From assembly GCA_016188005.1 (NCBI GenBank), contig JACPIQ010000112.1:1-47332 (forward strand): 47,332 nucleotides of DNA. The letters are read 5' to 3'. Position 1 is the stretch's first letter; every line of letters begins with the position of its first letter. The DNA is from Candidatus Rokuibacteriota bacterium (lineage in GTDB: Bacteria; Methylomirabilota; Methylomirabilia; Rokubacteriales; CSP1-6). Under the pieces are notes generated by a model. The model was given only the letters and a program-made list of their open reading frames with translations, was not told the origin of the DNA and searched no databases. Both the position numbers and the translations under genes were made by a program. Shown here one piece after another: positions 38,677-46,595 of this stretch.

Positions 38677-40014
38677 CTAGACCAGCGGGACCTCGAGGAT
38701 CTCGCCGACGGGGAACTTCGTCATCACCTCCACGCCGGTCTTGGTGACCCGGATCATCTCCTCGATGCGCACGCCGTGCTTTCCCGGCCGGCCGTGCTGA
38801 GTCTCGATGGCGAAGGTCATGTTCTCTTCCAGCGGGATGTCTGGCGGGTTCAGCGACACCTCGCGCCAGATGATGGGAGGCTCGTAGAGGGTGAGCCCGA
38901 TGCCATGGGCCCAGTTGCTGCCCGCCGTCTGGTCCTCGCTGACGATGTGGATGTCCTTCCAGACCTCGGGGCCCGACGGCCACTTCTCGGCGACCTCGCG
39001 CGTGGTGACGCCGGGCTTGATGATGTTGATGGCGTCGTAGAGCCAGTCCAGCGCCAGCTGGTAGTCGTCCTTCGCCTCCTGGGGGGCCTTGCCGCAGCTG
39101 TACGTCCGGTAGACGCAGGTCTTGTAGCCCATGTAGGAGGTGTTGTAGGTGTCCATGTAGACGACATCCCCGGCCCGGATGATGCGGTCGCTCTCGTCCC
39201 GCGGGTTCGGCCAGCCGAAGGGGCCCGAGGTCACGAAGATGCCGGAGTAGACGCGGGCGCCGAGATCATAGGCGGTCTTGTGCGCGATGCCGCAGAGCTC
39301 GCTCTCCTTGACGCCCGGGCGGATGGCCCGCGCGACGGCGCCGAACATGGCATCCGAGATGGTGGCCGCCATGCGCTGGCACTCGATCTCGTCCCGATTC
39401 TTGATCCGGCGCGCCTCGAGCATCGCGGCGGCCCCGTCCGGGCTCACCTTGATGCCCAGCCGCTGGAACTCGGCGACGATGCCCGGGTCCCAGACGTCCA
39501 TGGCCAGCGTCTCCTTCTCGACGCCGGCCTGCTTGAGGTCGTCCACGATCTGCTGGCAGAACTTCTTCTGCTGCTGCTCGTGGCCGGCCGGTCCCATCAC
39601 GCGCCCGATCCAGCCGGCGCCGGTCATGGCCACCTTGACCTTGTGGAGCCACGGGGCCATCTGGCGGGCGTGGTAGCCGATCTCGCCCTGCTCGTAGAGG
39701 ATCGGGCTGTCCTTGGTGGCCGGGAAGAGGGAGTAGCGGAGCCCCGAGGCCGGCGTCGTCCAGTACGCGTTCCAGGTGGAGGTCATGTAGCGCATGTTCC
39801 ACTCGTTGATGGAGAGGATGGCGCCGAGCTTCATCCCCTCCATCTGCTGCTTGACCCGCCCCATGCGGTAGCGCCGCATCCGGTCCATGTTGATCCGCTC
39901 TTCCCAGTCCACCGACTGGGTGCCGAACGGAACCCGGCCCTCGTAGTCGTCGAGAACAGGCCACTCGAACTTGAGGCTCGGATCGTCCATTGCCGCCTTG
40001 CTCACAGGTGTCAT
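38677..40014 (-). CDS. M24-family (creatinase/DddP-like) protein with altered metal site
   Basis: 445 aa from ATG 40014 (GGAGGGAAGGGC upstream). Creatinase-type N-terminal domain, then the pita-bread fold. Metal positions: Asp288 (VVYMDTY) is kept. The second Asp, normally in the GYxxDxxRT pattern, is Cys300 (GYKTCVYRT). His370 (NWAHGIGL), Glu404 (FAIETQH) and Glu418/419 (RIEEM) are kept. In DddP-type relatives Y290 would be another Asp. So three or four ligands remain and the site is altered: a changed reaction, changed metal, or no catalysis. It has a very good sigma-54 promoter upstream and lies opposite the Tm-1-like operon. Confidence 0.85.
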   Translation of the reverse strand: MTPVSKAAMDDPSLKFEWPVLDDYEGRVPFGTQSVDWEERINMDRMRRYRMGRVKQQMEGMKLGAILSINEWNMRYMTSTWNAYWTTPASGLRYSLFPATKDSPILYEQGEIGYHARQMAPWLHKVKVAMTGAGWIGRVMGPAGHEQQQKKFCQQIVDDLKQAGVEKETLAMDVWDPGIVAEFQRLGIKVSPDGAAAMLEARRIKNRDEIECQRMAATISDAMFGAVARAIRPGVKESELCGIAHKTAYDLGARVYSGIFVTSGPFGWPNPRDESDRIIRAGDVVYMDTYNTSYMGYKTCVYRTYSCGKAPQEAKDDYQLALDWLYDAINIIKPGVTTREVAEKWPSGPEVWKDIHIVSEDQTAGSNWAHGIGLTLYEPPIIWREVSLNPPDIPLEENMTFAIETQHGRPGKHGVRIEEMIRVTKTGVEVMTKFPVGEILEVPLV

Positions 40015-40095
40015 GCCCTTCCCTCCATCGGTGTGGTGTTGTCCTCCGCCGCCGCTGCACAAGCTGGCGGCGTCATTCGCCGCCATCCCCGGGGC

Positions 40096-40111
40096 AGCAA
40101 TCGACATGCCA
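40096..40111 (-). promoter_or_regulatory. Sigma-54 promoter for the M24-family gene
   Basis: On the minus strand TGGCATG-TCGA-TTGCT (40111 to 40096) fits TGGCACG-N4-TTGCW with one mismatch, and the GG and GC dinucleotides are exactly spaced. The start site would be near 40085, giving a leader of about 70 nt. Confidence 0.75.
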
Positions 40112-40158
40112 CGCCCCGGCGGAGACCGGCTACGCGGCACTCTGACAGCAGTCCGCGG

Positions 40159-40247
40159 CCTTTGCGTGAATCCCGGCCGGGCTGCCACCGGCTGCGGAGA
40201 AGAGGCAGGGTTTCAGAAGTGAAAAGGATCGAATGGTCACGCAAAGG
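40159..40247. promoter_or_regulatory. Inverted 11-bp repeat flanking a palindromic activator-like site
   Basis: CCTTTGCGTGA (40159-40169) and TCACGCAAAGG (40237-40247) are perfect complements 67 bp apart. Between them, GTTTCAGAAGTGAAA (40210-40224) contains TTTCA-GAAG-TGAAA, a palindromic site shared with 36969-36983. It lies between two sigma-54 promoters, at distances of about 55-100 bp, the usual range for enhancer-binding activators. The 313-bp gap 40015-40327 holds no gene. Confidence 0.6.
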
Positions 40248-40288
40248 GAACGGGGCCCGATTTCGGCGTGTTCGGCCCGGAATGGAAA

Positions 40289-40304
40289 TGGAACGGTTCG
40301 TGCT
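40289..40304 (+). promoter_or_regulatory. Candidate sigma-54 promoter for the Tm-1-like operon
   Basis: TGGAACG-GTTC-GTGCT at 40289-40304, with three mismatches to TGGCACG-N4-TTGCA but the invariant GG and GC at the right spacing. It would start transcription near 40315, only about 12 nt before the ATG at 40328. Confidence 0.55.
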
Positions 40305-40327
40305 GCAGTCTGGAACTTCGGGGACCC

Positions 40328-41620
40328 ATGCTCGTCATCCCATCGAAGCGCCCAGAGCGGCCCGTGATCGCCGTGAGCACGCTGGACACGAAGGGACCCG
40401 AGACCGCGTACCTGGCGGAGCGGATCCGCGAGGGCGGCCTCGAGGTCCTGGTGGTGGACTCGGGCATACTCGGCGAGCCCCGGGGGATCACCCCCGACAT
40501 CTCGCACGCCCAGGTCGCCGAGGCCGCGGGCAGCACGCTCGGGGCGGTGAGGAGTACTGGTGCGCGCGGCGCCGCCGTGGAGATCATGGCCCGGGGGCTC
40601 TCCCGCATCCTGGCCGAGCTCCATGCTGGCGGCCGCTGCGGCGGAGTGGTCGCGCTGGGCGGCGCCGAGGGTGGCGTCATGGCCGCCCGGGCCATGCAGG
40701 CCCTGCCGCTGGGGGTGCCCAAGCTCATCGTCACCCCGGTGGCGGCCGGTCGGCGGACCTTCGGCCCCTTCGTCGGCCTCAGGGACGTGATGCTCATGCA
40801 CTCTGTGGTGGACATTCTTGGGCTCAACTCGGTGAGCCGCGCCATCTTCGACAATGCCGCTGGCGCCATCAGCGGGATGGTCAGGGCGCGCGCCGCGCGA
40901 CCCGCAGAGGGGGGCGACGAGCGCCTGGTCGGGATCACCATGCTGGGGAACACCACCCCTGCGGTGATGCGGATCGCCGCGGGCCTCGAGGCGGCGGGCC
41001 TGACGCCACTGATCTTCCACTCCAACGGGGTCGGGGGGTCGTGCATGGAGGAAATGATTGCCGCGGGACGGCTCGCCGGGGTCATCGACTTCACCACCAA
41101 CGAGCTCACTGACGAGCTGGTGGGCGGGATCTACGCGGCGGGCCCGGATCGGCTCGAGGCCGCCTCGCGCCACGGCGTCCCCCAGGTCGTCGTCCCGGGC
41201 TGCGTGGACTTCTTCGTGGCAGGCCCTCGGGAGTCCGTCCCGCCCCAGTGGCGCGCGCGGCCCCAGTACCACCACAACCCCGTCTTCACGCTGATCCGGG
41301 CCAGCCGCGAGGAGATGGCCGAGGTGGGACGGATCATGGCCGCCAAGCTCGGCGCCTCGCGGGGCCCCGTTGCCGTGGCCGTGCCGCTGGGGGGGCTGTC
41401 CATCCCGAATGCGCCGGGCGGCGTCTTCCACGCCCCGGAGGTCGACGCCGCCTTCCTCGCCGCGCTCAAGCGCGACCTCCGCCCGGACATCCCCGTGGTC
41501 GAGGTGCCCGCGCACATCAACGCCCCCCGCTTCGCCGAGACCGTCCTCGACCTGTTCCTCCGGGTCATGCGCGCGCCTGCGGCCGGAGGCCGGGTCGTGG
41601 AAGAGCCCCGCGATGCCTAG
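40328..41620 (+). CDS. Tm-1-like ATP-binding domain protein (UPF0261 family)
   Basis: 430 aa from ATG 40328. A GTG 60 bp upstream is in frame but lies before the promoter. The family pattern is visible: VIAVSTLDTKGPETAYLAER at the start, GVVALGGAEGGVMAARAMQ near 110, LIVTPVAAG and a C-terminal half with VGITMLGNTTPAVM and VVVPGCVDFFV. The plant relative Tm-1 binds viral replicase; the bacterial role is unknown. It overlaps the next gene by 8 bp and heads a seven-gene rightward run ending in an ABC importer. Confidence 0.88.
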   Translation: MLVIPSKRPERPVIAVSTLDTKGPETAYLAERIREGGLEVLVVDSGILGEPRGITPDISHAQVAEAAGSTLGAVRSTGARGAAVEIMARGLSRILAELHAGGRCGGVVALGGAEGGVMAARAMQALPLGVPKLIVTPVAAGRRTFGPFVGLRDVMLMHSVVDILGLNSVSRAIFDNAAGAISGMVRARAARPAEGGDERLVGITMLGNTTPAVMRIAAGLEAAGLTPLIFHSNGVGGSCMEEMIAAGRLAGVIDFTTNELTDELVGGIYAAGPDRLEAASRHGVPQVVVPGCVDFFVAGPRESVPPQWRARPQYHHNPVFTLIRASREEMAEVGRIMAAKLGASRGPVAVAVPLGGLSIPNAPGGVFHAPEVDAAFLAALKRDLRPDIPVVEVPAHINAPRFAETVLDLFLRVMRAPAAGGRVVEEPRDA

Positions 41621-42536
41621 CGTGGAGGCGCGCGGAGGCCGGGCACCGCTGCGGGCCCTCTTCGTCCTGACGCCTCCCGAATCGAAGCGGCTCATCGCCA
41701 AGGCCGTCGCCCGGCTGCCCGAGGTCGAGCGCGCCAGGCGGGAGGGGGAGATCGTCATCGGCCACGGGGCCACCAACGTCTACGTGGTCGAGGAGATCTT
41801 CGGGGAATGCCCCGACCGGGACCGGTACCTGTCGGGTCTGATCGTCAACCGCATCCTCTGCGTGACGCAGGCGGAGGAGAAGCCCTCGATGCTCGTGTGG
41901 CGGCAGGGGGTGCGGGTGGCGCCCGCGGCGACCATGGACGAGACGCTCCGGGGCTTCGGCGCGGGGTCGGTGTTCGTCAAGGGCGCCAATGCCGTGGACC
42001 GGGAGGGCAATGTCGGCATCCTGATGGCCAATCCTGGCGGCGGGACCATCGGCTGGAGCTACGGTATCCTGAGCGCGCGGGGCTGCCGGCTCATCGTGCC
42101 CGTGGGGCTCGAGAAGCTGGTCCCCTCGGTGCGGGAGGCGGCGCGTCTGTGCGGACAGGACACGTACTACTATTGCCAGGGGATCAGGGTCGGGATGATT
42201 CCCATCATGAACGCGACGGTGGTCACGGAGATCGAGGCCCTGCGGATCCTCTTCGACCTGCGGGCCACGCATGTCGGCGGCGGCGGCCTCGGCGATTCCC
42301 AGGGCGCCGTTGTCCTGGTGGCGGAGGGGGAGCAGGGGCCCCTCGACCGCGCCATCGCGCTCATCGAGTCGATCAAGGGGGAGCCGTCGCTGGCGCCGAG
42401 GAAATCGGCCTGCAGCAACTGCCTGCCCACTATCCTGGTTCACACAGATGAGGGGGTTCGGCGCGAGGTCAAGCACTGCATGTTCCAGGGACTCGGGGAG
42501 GAGGAGTTGCCTGCCTTCATCCGAGGGACGGAGTGA
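41613..42536 (+). CDS. Conserved protein of unknown function, next to Tm-1-like gene
   Basis: 307 aa from ATG 41613. I do not recognise the family with certainty. Visible motifs: VIGHGATNVYVVEEIFGE near residue 50, FVKGANAVDREGNVGILMAN near 120-140, GGGTIGWSYGILSARG, LIVPVGLEKLVPS and a C-terminal CSNCLPTILVH with a Cys pair. The ANAVD..GNVG segment and alternating glycines recall sugar isomerase/CoA-transferase (NagB/RpiA-like) or LUD folds, weakly. An 8-bp overlap with the Tm-1-like gene argues for a joint function. No signal or membrane segments; cytoplasmic. Confidence 0.75.
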   Translation: MPSVEARGGRAPLRALFVLTPPESKRLIAKAVARLPEVERARREGEIVIGHGATNVYVVEEIFGECPDRDRYLSGLIVNRILCVTQAEEKPSMLVWRQGVRVAPAATMDETLRGFGAGSVFVKGANAVDREGNVGILMANPGGGTIGWSYGILSARGCRLIVPVGLEKLVPSVREAARLCGQDTYYYCQGIRVGMIPIMNATVVTEIEALRILFDLRATHVGGGGLGDSQGAVVLVAEGEQGPLDRAIALIESIKGEPSLAPRKSACSNCLPTILVHTDEGVRREVKHCMFQGLGEEELPAFIRGTE

Positions 42537-42554
42537 GGGCGAAACGCTGGGCCC

Positions 42555-42584
42555 TTGCGCGCGGGGGCCGATTCGGTGTATACG
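42555..42584 (+). promoter_or_regulatory. Possible sigma-70 promoter for the ABC transporter
   Basis: TTGCGC (42555-42560), an 18-bp spacer and TATACG (42579-42584) in the 169-bp gap. It would allow the importer to be expressed without the sigma-54 system. No further structure was noted in this gap. Confidence 0.4.
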
Positions 42585-42705
42585 CTTCGCCGTCTCCGGG
42601 GATGGGGCACCCGGCGGCGGAATCGCCCAGGCCATGACGGCCGGGTGTGGGCCTCGGAAGCGTGCGCGGCGCCTAAGGGCATCGACTCAAAGGGGAGGAA
42701 AACCG

Positions 42706-43983
42706 ATGGCTTGGCACGGACAGAGCGGAACGCGGAGACGCTGGATCGTGGGGGTACTGATCGGGGTGATGGCGCTCGGAGCGGCCTGGGCGCCGGCGGC
42801 GCAGGCCGCCGACCCCATCAAGATCGGCTTCGGCATGGCGCTCACGGGGGCGCTGGCCGGCAACGGGAAGGCCGCCCTCATGTCCATGCAGATGTGGGCC
42901 GAGGACGTGAACAAGAAGGGCGGCCTCCTGGGCCGGCCTGTGGAGCTGGTGTACTACGACGACCAGACGAAGCCGGCGGCCGTCCCCGGCATCTACACGA
43001 AGCTCCTGGACGTGGACAAGGTGAACTTCGTCGTTTCCGGTTACGGGACCAACGTGATCGCCCCGCTCATGCCCATCGCCGTCGAGCGCAATCTCCTGCT
43101 CATGGGCCTCTTCGGGATGGCGAACAACGAGAAGACCAAGTACAAGAACTACTTCCAGATCATGCCGTCGGGACCGGAGCCTGCGCTGGGCTGGTCCCAG
43201 GGCTTCTTCGAGGTGGCGGCCAAGCAGCAGCCCAAGCCGCAGACCATCGCGCTGGTGGGCGCCGACGCCGAGTACCCGCACAACGCGCTGGCCGGGGCCC
43301 GGGAGCATGTCAAGCACTACGGCTTCAAGGTAGTCTACGATGGCAAGTACCCGCCTTCCACGGTGGACTACACGCCCATCGTCCGCGCCATCAAGGCCAC
43401 CAACCCCGACCTCGTCTACGTGGCCTCCTACCCGCCTGACACCGCCGGCATCATCCAGGCGGTGCACGAGGTGGGGCTGCCGGTGAAGATGTTCGGCGGC
43501 GGGATGGTGGGGCTGCAGTTCGCCGCGCTCCAGACCAAGCTCGGCCCGAAGCTGAACGGCGTGATGAACTACGAGTTCTACGTGCCCGAGCCCACGCTGA
43601 GCTTCCCGGGCATCAACGAGTTCCTGGCCCGCTACCAGGCCCAGGCCGAGAAGGCCGGCGTTGACCCGCTGGGGCATTACATTCCGCCCTTCGCCTACGC
43701 CTACGTCCAGGTCCTGGGCCAGGCCGTGGAGGCCACCAAGAGTGTGGACCAGAAGAAGGTCGCCGACTACATCCGGGCGAACGAGTTCAACACCATCGTC
43801 GGCAAGGTGCGGTTCGCACCCAACGGTGAGTGGGCCAAGTCGCGCGTGCTCATGGTGCAGTTCCAGAACGTCAAGGGCAGCGACGTCGCCCAGTTCAAGA
43901 AGGCCGGCACGCGCGTGGTGCTCTACCCCGAGGAGTCGAAGTCCGGCACCCTGATCTATCCCTTCTCGAAGGTCCTGAAGTAG
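42706..43983 (+). CDS. Branched-chain-type ABC transporter substrate-binding protein
   Basis: 425 aa from ATG 42706, after GGGGAGGAAAA. It has an Arg-rich start and a signal peptide ending AAQA-AD. The mature protein has the type I periplasmic fold of the LivJ/amide-binding group: IKIGFGMALTGALAGNGKAA, ELVYYDDQTKPAAVPGIYTK, then ALVGADAEYPHNALAGA and DLVYVASYPPDTAGIIQAV. It captures an amino acid, amide or aromatic acid in the periplasm. A very stable hairpin follows the stop, before the permease genes. Confidence 0.93.
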   Translation: MAWHGQSGTRRRWIVGVLIGVMALGAAWAPAAQAADPIKIGFGMALTGALAGNGKAALMSMQMWAEDVNKKGGLLGRPVELVYYDDQTKPAAVPGIYTKLLDVDKVNFVVSGYGTNVIAPLMPIAVERNLLLMGLFGMANNEKTKYKNYFQIMPSGPEPALGWSQGFFEVAAKQQPKPQTIALVGADAEYPHNALAGAREHVKHYGFKVVYDGKYPPSTVDYTPIVRAIKATNPDLVYVASYPPDTAGIIQAVHEVGLPVKMFGGGMVGLQFAALQTKLGPKLNGVMNYEFYVPEPTLSFPGINEFLARYQAQAEKAGVDPLGHYIPPFAYAYVQVLGQAVEATKSVDQKKVADYIRANEFNTIVGKVRFAPNGEWAKSRVLMVQFQNVKGSDVAQFKKAGTRVVLYPEESKSGTLIYPFSKVLK

Positions 43984-44003
43984 GAAGGGATCGCCCTCCG
44001 TCT

Positions 44004-44035
44004 CCGGGGGCCGCGCGCTGAGGCGCGGCCCCCGG
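44004..44035 (+). other. Strong hairpin between substrate-binding protein and permease genes
   Basis: Perfect 13-bp arms CCGGGGGCCGCGC (44004-44016) and GCGCGGCCCCCGG (44023-44035) around loop GCTGAG. There is no T-run. Such structures often stabilise the upstream mRNA so that the binding protein is made in excess over the permease. Confidence 0.75.
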
Positions 44036-44052
44036 CGCGTGGCGAGCGCCTC

Positions 44053-44925
44053 ATGTTCTCCCTCGACCTGCTCCTGAACGCCATCGTGGCCGGCATCCTG
44101 ATCGGCGGCTTCTACGCCGCCGTGAGCCTGGGCATCTCGGTCTCGTTCGGCCTCTTGGATGTCGTCAACATCGCGCACCCGTCCTTCGTCATCCTGGGCT
44201 CCTACACCGCCTACGCGATGAACCGCTTCTTCGGCTTCGACCCCCTCCTCACGGGATTGCTCTTCACCCCGATCTTCTATGCCCTCGGCGTGGTGGTGTA
44301 CCGCCTCTATTACCTGGGTTTCGAGCGCAAGGGGGAGGAGTCGCTGCGCGGGCTGGTCTTCTTCTTCGGGGTGCTCTTCATCGTCGAGGTGGCGCTGCTC
44401 CTGGCCTACGGGGTGGACTACCGCATGATCGAGGCCGGCTACGTGGGCCAGTCCTTCCACATCGGCGTGGTGGGGATCGCCTTCCGCCTGCTCCTGCCCT
44501 GCCTCGTCGGGCTCATGATCACCGTGGCCCTGCATCTCTTCCTCTCGAAGACCTTCTACGGCCGGGCCATCAAGGCGGTGTCGCAGGACAGCCAGGCGCT
44601 CCGCCTCATGGGCGTCAACCCGGTGAAGATCAAGCGGATCGCCTTCGCCCTGTCCATCGCCACCGCGAGCCTGGCCGGCGCGCTCCTGATCCTCATCGGG
44701 CCGGTGGAGCCCTCCATCGGCCGGGAGTACATCGGGCGGGTCTTCGCCATCGTCGTGCTCGGCGGCATGGGCAGCATCAGCGGGACACTGGCGGCCTCCG
44801 TGATCCTCGGCGTGGTGGAGAGCCTCACCGCCACCTTCTCCGGGCCCAGCTGGGCCCCGGCCGTGTCCTTCGGGATCCTGCTCGTCGTCCTGGCGGTCAG
44901 GCCGGCCGGCCTCTTCGGGAGATAG
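44053..44925 (+). CDS. Branched-chain-type ABC transporter permease (LivH-like)
   Basis: 290 aa with about eight membrane segments. LivH motif: GFYAAVSLGISVSFGLLDVV near the start. Later GRAIKAVSQDSQALRLMGVN gives the ATPase-contact EAA-like loop. It pairs with the LivM-like permease, 3 bp downstream. Confidence 0.92.
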   Translation: MFSLDLLLNAIVAGILIGGFYAAVSLGISVSFGLLDVVNIAHPSFVILGSYTAYAMNRFFGFDPLLTGLLFTPIFYALGVVVYRLYYLGFERKGEESLRGLVFFFGVLFIVEVALLLAYGVDYRMIEAGYVGQSFHIGVVGIAFRLLLPCLVGLMITVALHLFLSKTFYGRAIKAVSQDSQALRLMGVNPVKIKRIAFALSIATASLAGALLILIGPVEPSIGREYIGRVFAIVVLGGMGSISGTLAASVILGVVESLTATFSGPSWAPAVSFGILLVVLAVRPAGLFGR

Positions 44926-44928
44926 GGC

Positions 44929-45873
44929 GTGAGGAAGACCGTTCCGCTCTGGGTCGTCCTGGGTGTGGTCGTGGCGGCGTTCCTGTTCACCCGCATGGGC
45001 GGGAACCGCTACATCTACTTCGCCGGCTACGTCGTCCTCCAGTACATCGTGCTCGCCACCGCGTGGAACGTGCTCGGGGGCTACACCGGCTACGTCAACT
45101 TCGGCACGGCGGCCTTCTTCGCCACGGGCGCCTACTCCGCGCTGGTCCTCATCCTCGCCTTCAACGCGACGCTGCCCTTTCAGATCCTGGCGGGGGCGCT
45201 CGCCGCCGGGCTGCTGGGGCTCGGCATCGGGTACCTCACGCTCCGCCTCCGCGGGGTCTTCTTCTCCATCGCCACGCTCGCGCTGTCCGTGGTGCTCCAG
45301 ACCGTGGTCTCGAACTGGGAGTACGTCGGGGGAGGCAAGGGCCTCAGCATCATCAGGCCCAAGCCCCCGGCGCTGTTCCCCAGCCACGCCGAGTACCTCT
45401 TCGTGGTGATGGTGCTCCTCGCCGCGGCGTCGGTGGCGCTGGCCTGGTGGATCGAGCATTCCTGGGTGGGCCGGGGGCTGGCCGCCATCCGCGACAACGA
45501 GGAGGCGGCCGAGTGCATGGGCGTCCCCACGCTCAGGCTCAAGCTCTTCGCCACCACGCTGAGCGGCTGCCTGATGGGGGTGGCCGGGACGCCCTTTCCC
45601 TACTACGTGACTCTCGTGGAGCCGGGCTCGGTCTTCAGCCTCGACTACGCGGTGAACAGCCTGGCCATGCCGATGATCGGCGGGACGACGACGTGGGTCG
45701 GCCCCATCATCGGGGCCGTCCTGCTCGGCACCGCCCAGCAGGTGGCCACGGTCACGATCTCCTCGGAGCTGAACCTCCTCATCGTGGGCATCGTCCTCGT
45801 GGCCTTCGTCATGCTGGCGCCGCAAGGGATCGTCGGCCTGGTCCAGCGGCTCTTCCGGCGGAGGGGCGCCTGA
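44929..45873 (+). CDS. Branched-chain-type ABC transporter permease (LivM-like)
   Basis: 314 aa from GTG 44929. Membrane segments throughout, with GYTGYVNFGTAAFFATGAYS near residues 48-67, the LivM signature, and RGLAAIRDNEEAAECMGVPT as the ATPase-contact loop. Its stop overlaps the ATG of the LivG-like gene by one base. Confidence 0.92.
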   Translation: MRKTVPLWVVLGVVVAAFLFTRMGGNRYIYFAGYVVLQYIVLATAWNVLGGYTGYVNFGTAAFFATGAYSALVLILAFNATLPFQILAGALAAGLLGLGIGYLTLRLRGVFFSIATLALSVVLQTVVSNWEYVGGGKGLSIIRPKPPALFPSHAEYLFVVMVLLAAASVALAWWIEHSWVGRGLAAIRDNEEAAECMGVPTLRLKLFATTLSGCLMGVAGTPFPYYVTLVEPGSVFSLDYAVNSLAMPMIGGTTTWVGPIIGAVLLGTAQQVATVTISSELNLLIVGIVLVAFVMLAPQGIVGLVQRLFRRRGA

Positions 45874-46595
45874 TGGCGACCCTCCTGGAGGCTCGCGGCG
45901 TGACGAAGCGCTTCGGCGGCTTCACGGCGCTCAACGAGGTCACCCTGGAGGTGCGGGAGGGGGAGCGCCTGGGCCTGATCGGTCCGAACGGCTCCGGGAA
46001 GACCACGCTCATCAACTGCATCTCCGGCGCCCTCCGGAACGAGGGCGGGGCGATCCTCTTTCGCGGGAAGGACATCACGGCCCTGCCCGCCCATCGTCGC
46101 ACGCGGCTGGGCATCTGCCGGAGCTTCCAGATCCCGCGGCCCTTCACCAGCATGACCGTGCTCGAGAACCTCGGCATCCCCCTGGAGTACGCGGCCTACG
46201 AGCAGGTCTCGCGCGCCGACGCGCCCGGCGAGGCCCTGGAGATCCTGCGGCTCATGGGACTCGAGGCGAAGGCCCACGCGCGGACCGGCGACCTCACCCA
46301 GATCGACATGCGGAGGCTGGAGCTGGCCCGGGCCATGGCCGCCAAGCCGAGGCTCTTGATCTCGGACGAGGCCATGGCGGGGCTCTCCAGCGCCGAGGTG
46401 GACGCCCTCCTGCCCATCCTGTTCGCGCTCAACGAGCGGGGGATCACGATCATCATGATCGAGCACATCATGCGAGCGGTGATGCGCTTCTCGCAGCGCA
46501 TCGCCGTCCTCGACGCCGGTGAGAAGATCGCCGAGGGCACCCCCGAGGAGATCGTGAACAACAAGCGCGTGGAGAAGGCGTACCTTGGCGAATAG
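45873..46595 (+). CDS. Branched-chain-type ABC transporter ATPase (LivG-like)
   Basis: 240 aa from ATG 45873. Walker A GPNGSGKT at 37-44 and Walker B LLISDE at 161-166. The signature motif at 141-145 reads LTQID rather than LSxGQ, so the usual Gly is replaced; this variant occurs in some LivG-like proteins, from memory. It powers import with the LivF-like partner, whose TTG start overlaps this stop by 11 bp. Confidence 0.92.
   Translation: MATLLEARGVTKRFGGFTALNEVTLEVREGERLGLIGPNGSGKTTLINCISGALRNEGGAILFRGKDITALPAHRRTRLGICRSFQIPRPFTSMTVLENLGIPLEYAAYEQVSRADAPGEALEILRLMGLEAKAHARTGDLTQIDMRRLELARAMAAKPRLLISDEAMAGLSSAEVDALLPILFALNERGITIIMIEHIMRAVMRFSQRIAVLDAGEKIAEGTPEEIVNNKRVEKAYLGE

Noticed and set aside
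42600-42640. Sigma-54 promoter before the substrate-binding protein gene
   Set aside because: A GGGGCACCC stretch looks like a -24 element, but no GC dinucleotide of a -12 motif is in the right place.
42673-45825. Minus-strand open frame of about 1050 codons
   Set aside because: Antisense to the ABC transporter genes; its composition is that of a GC-rich shadow frame.
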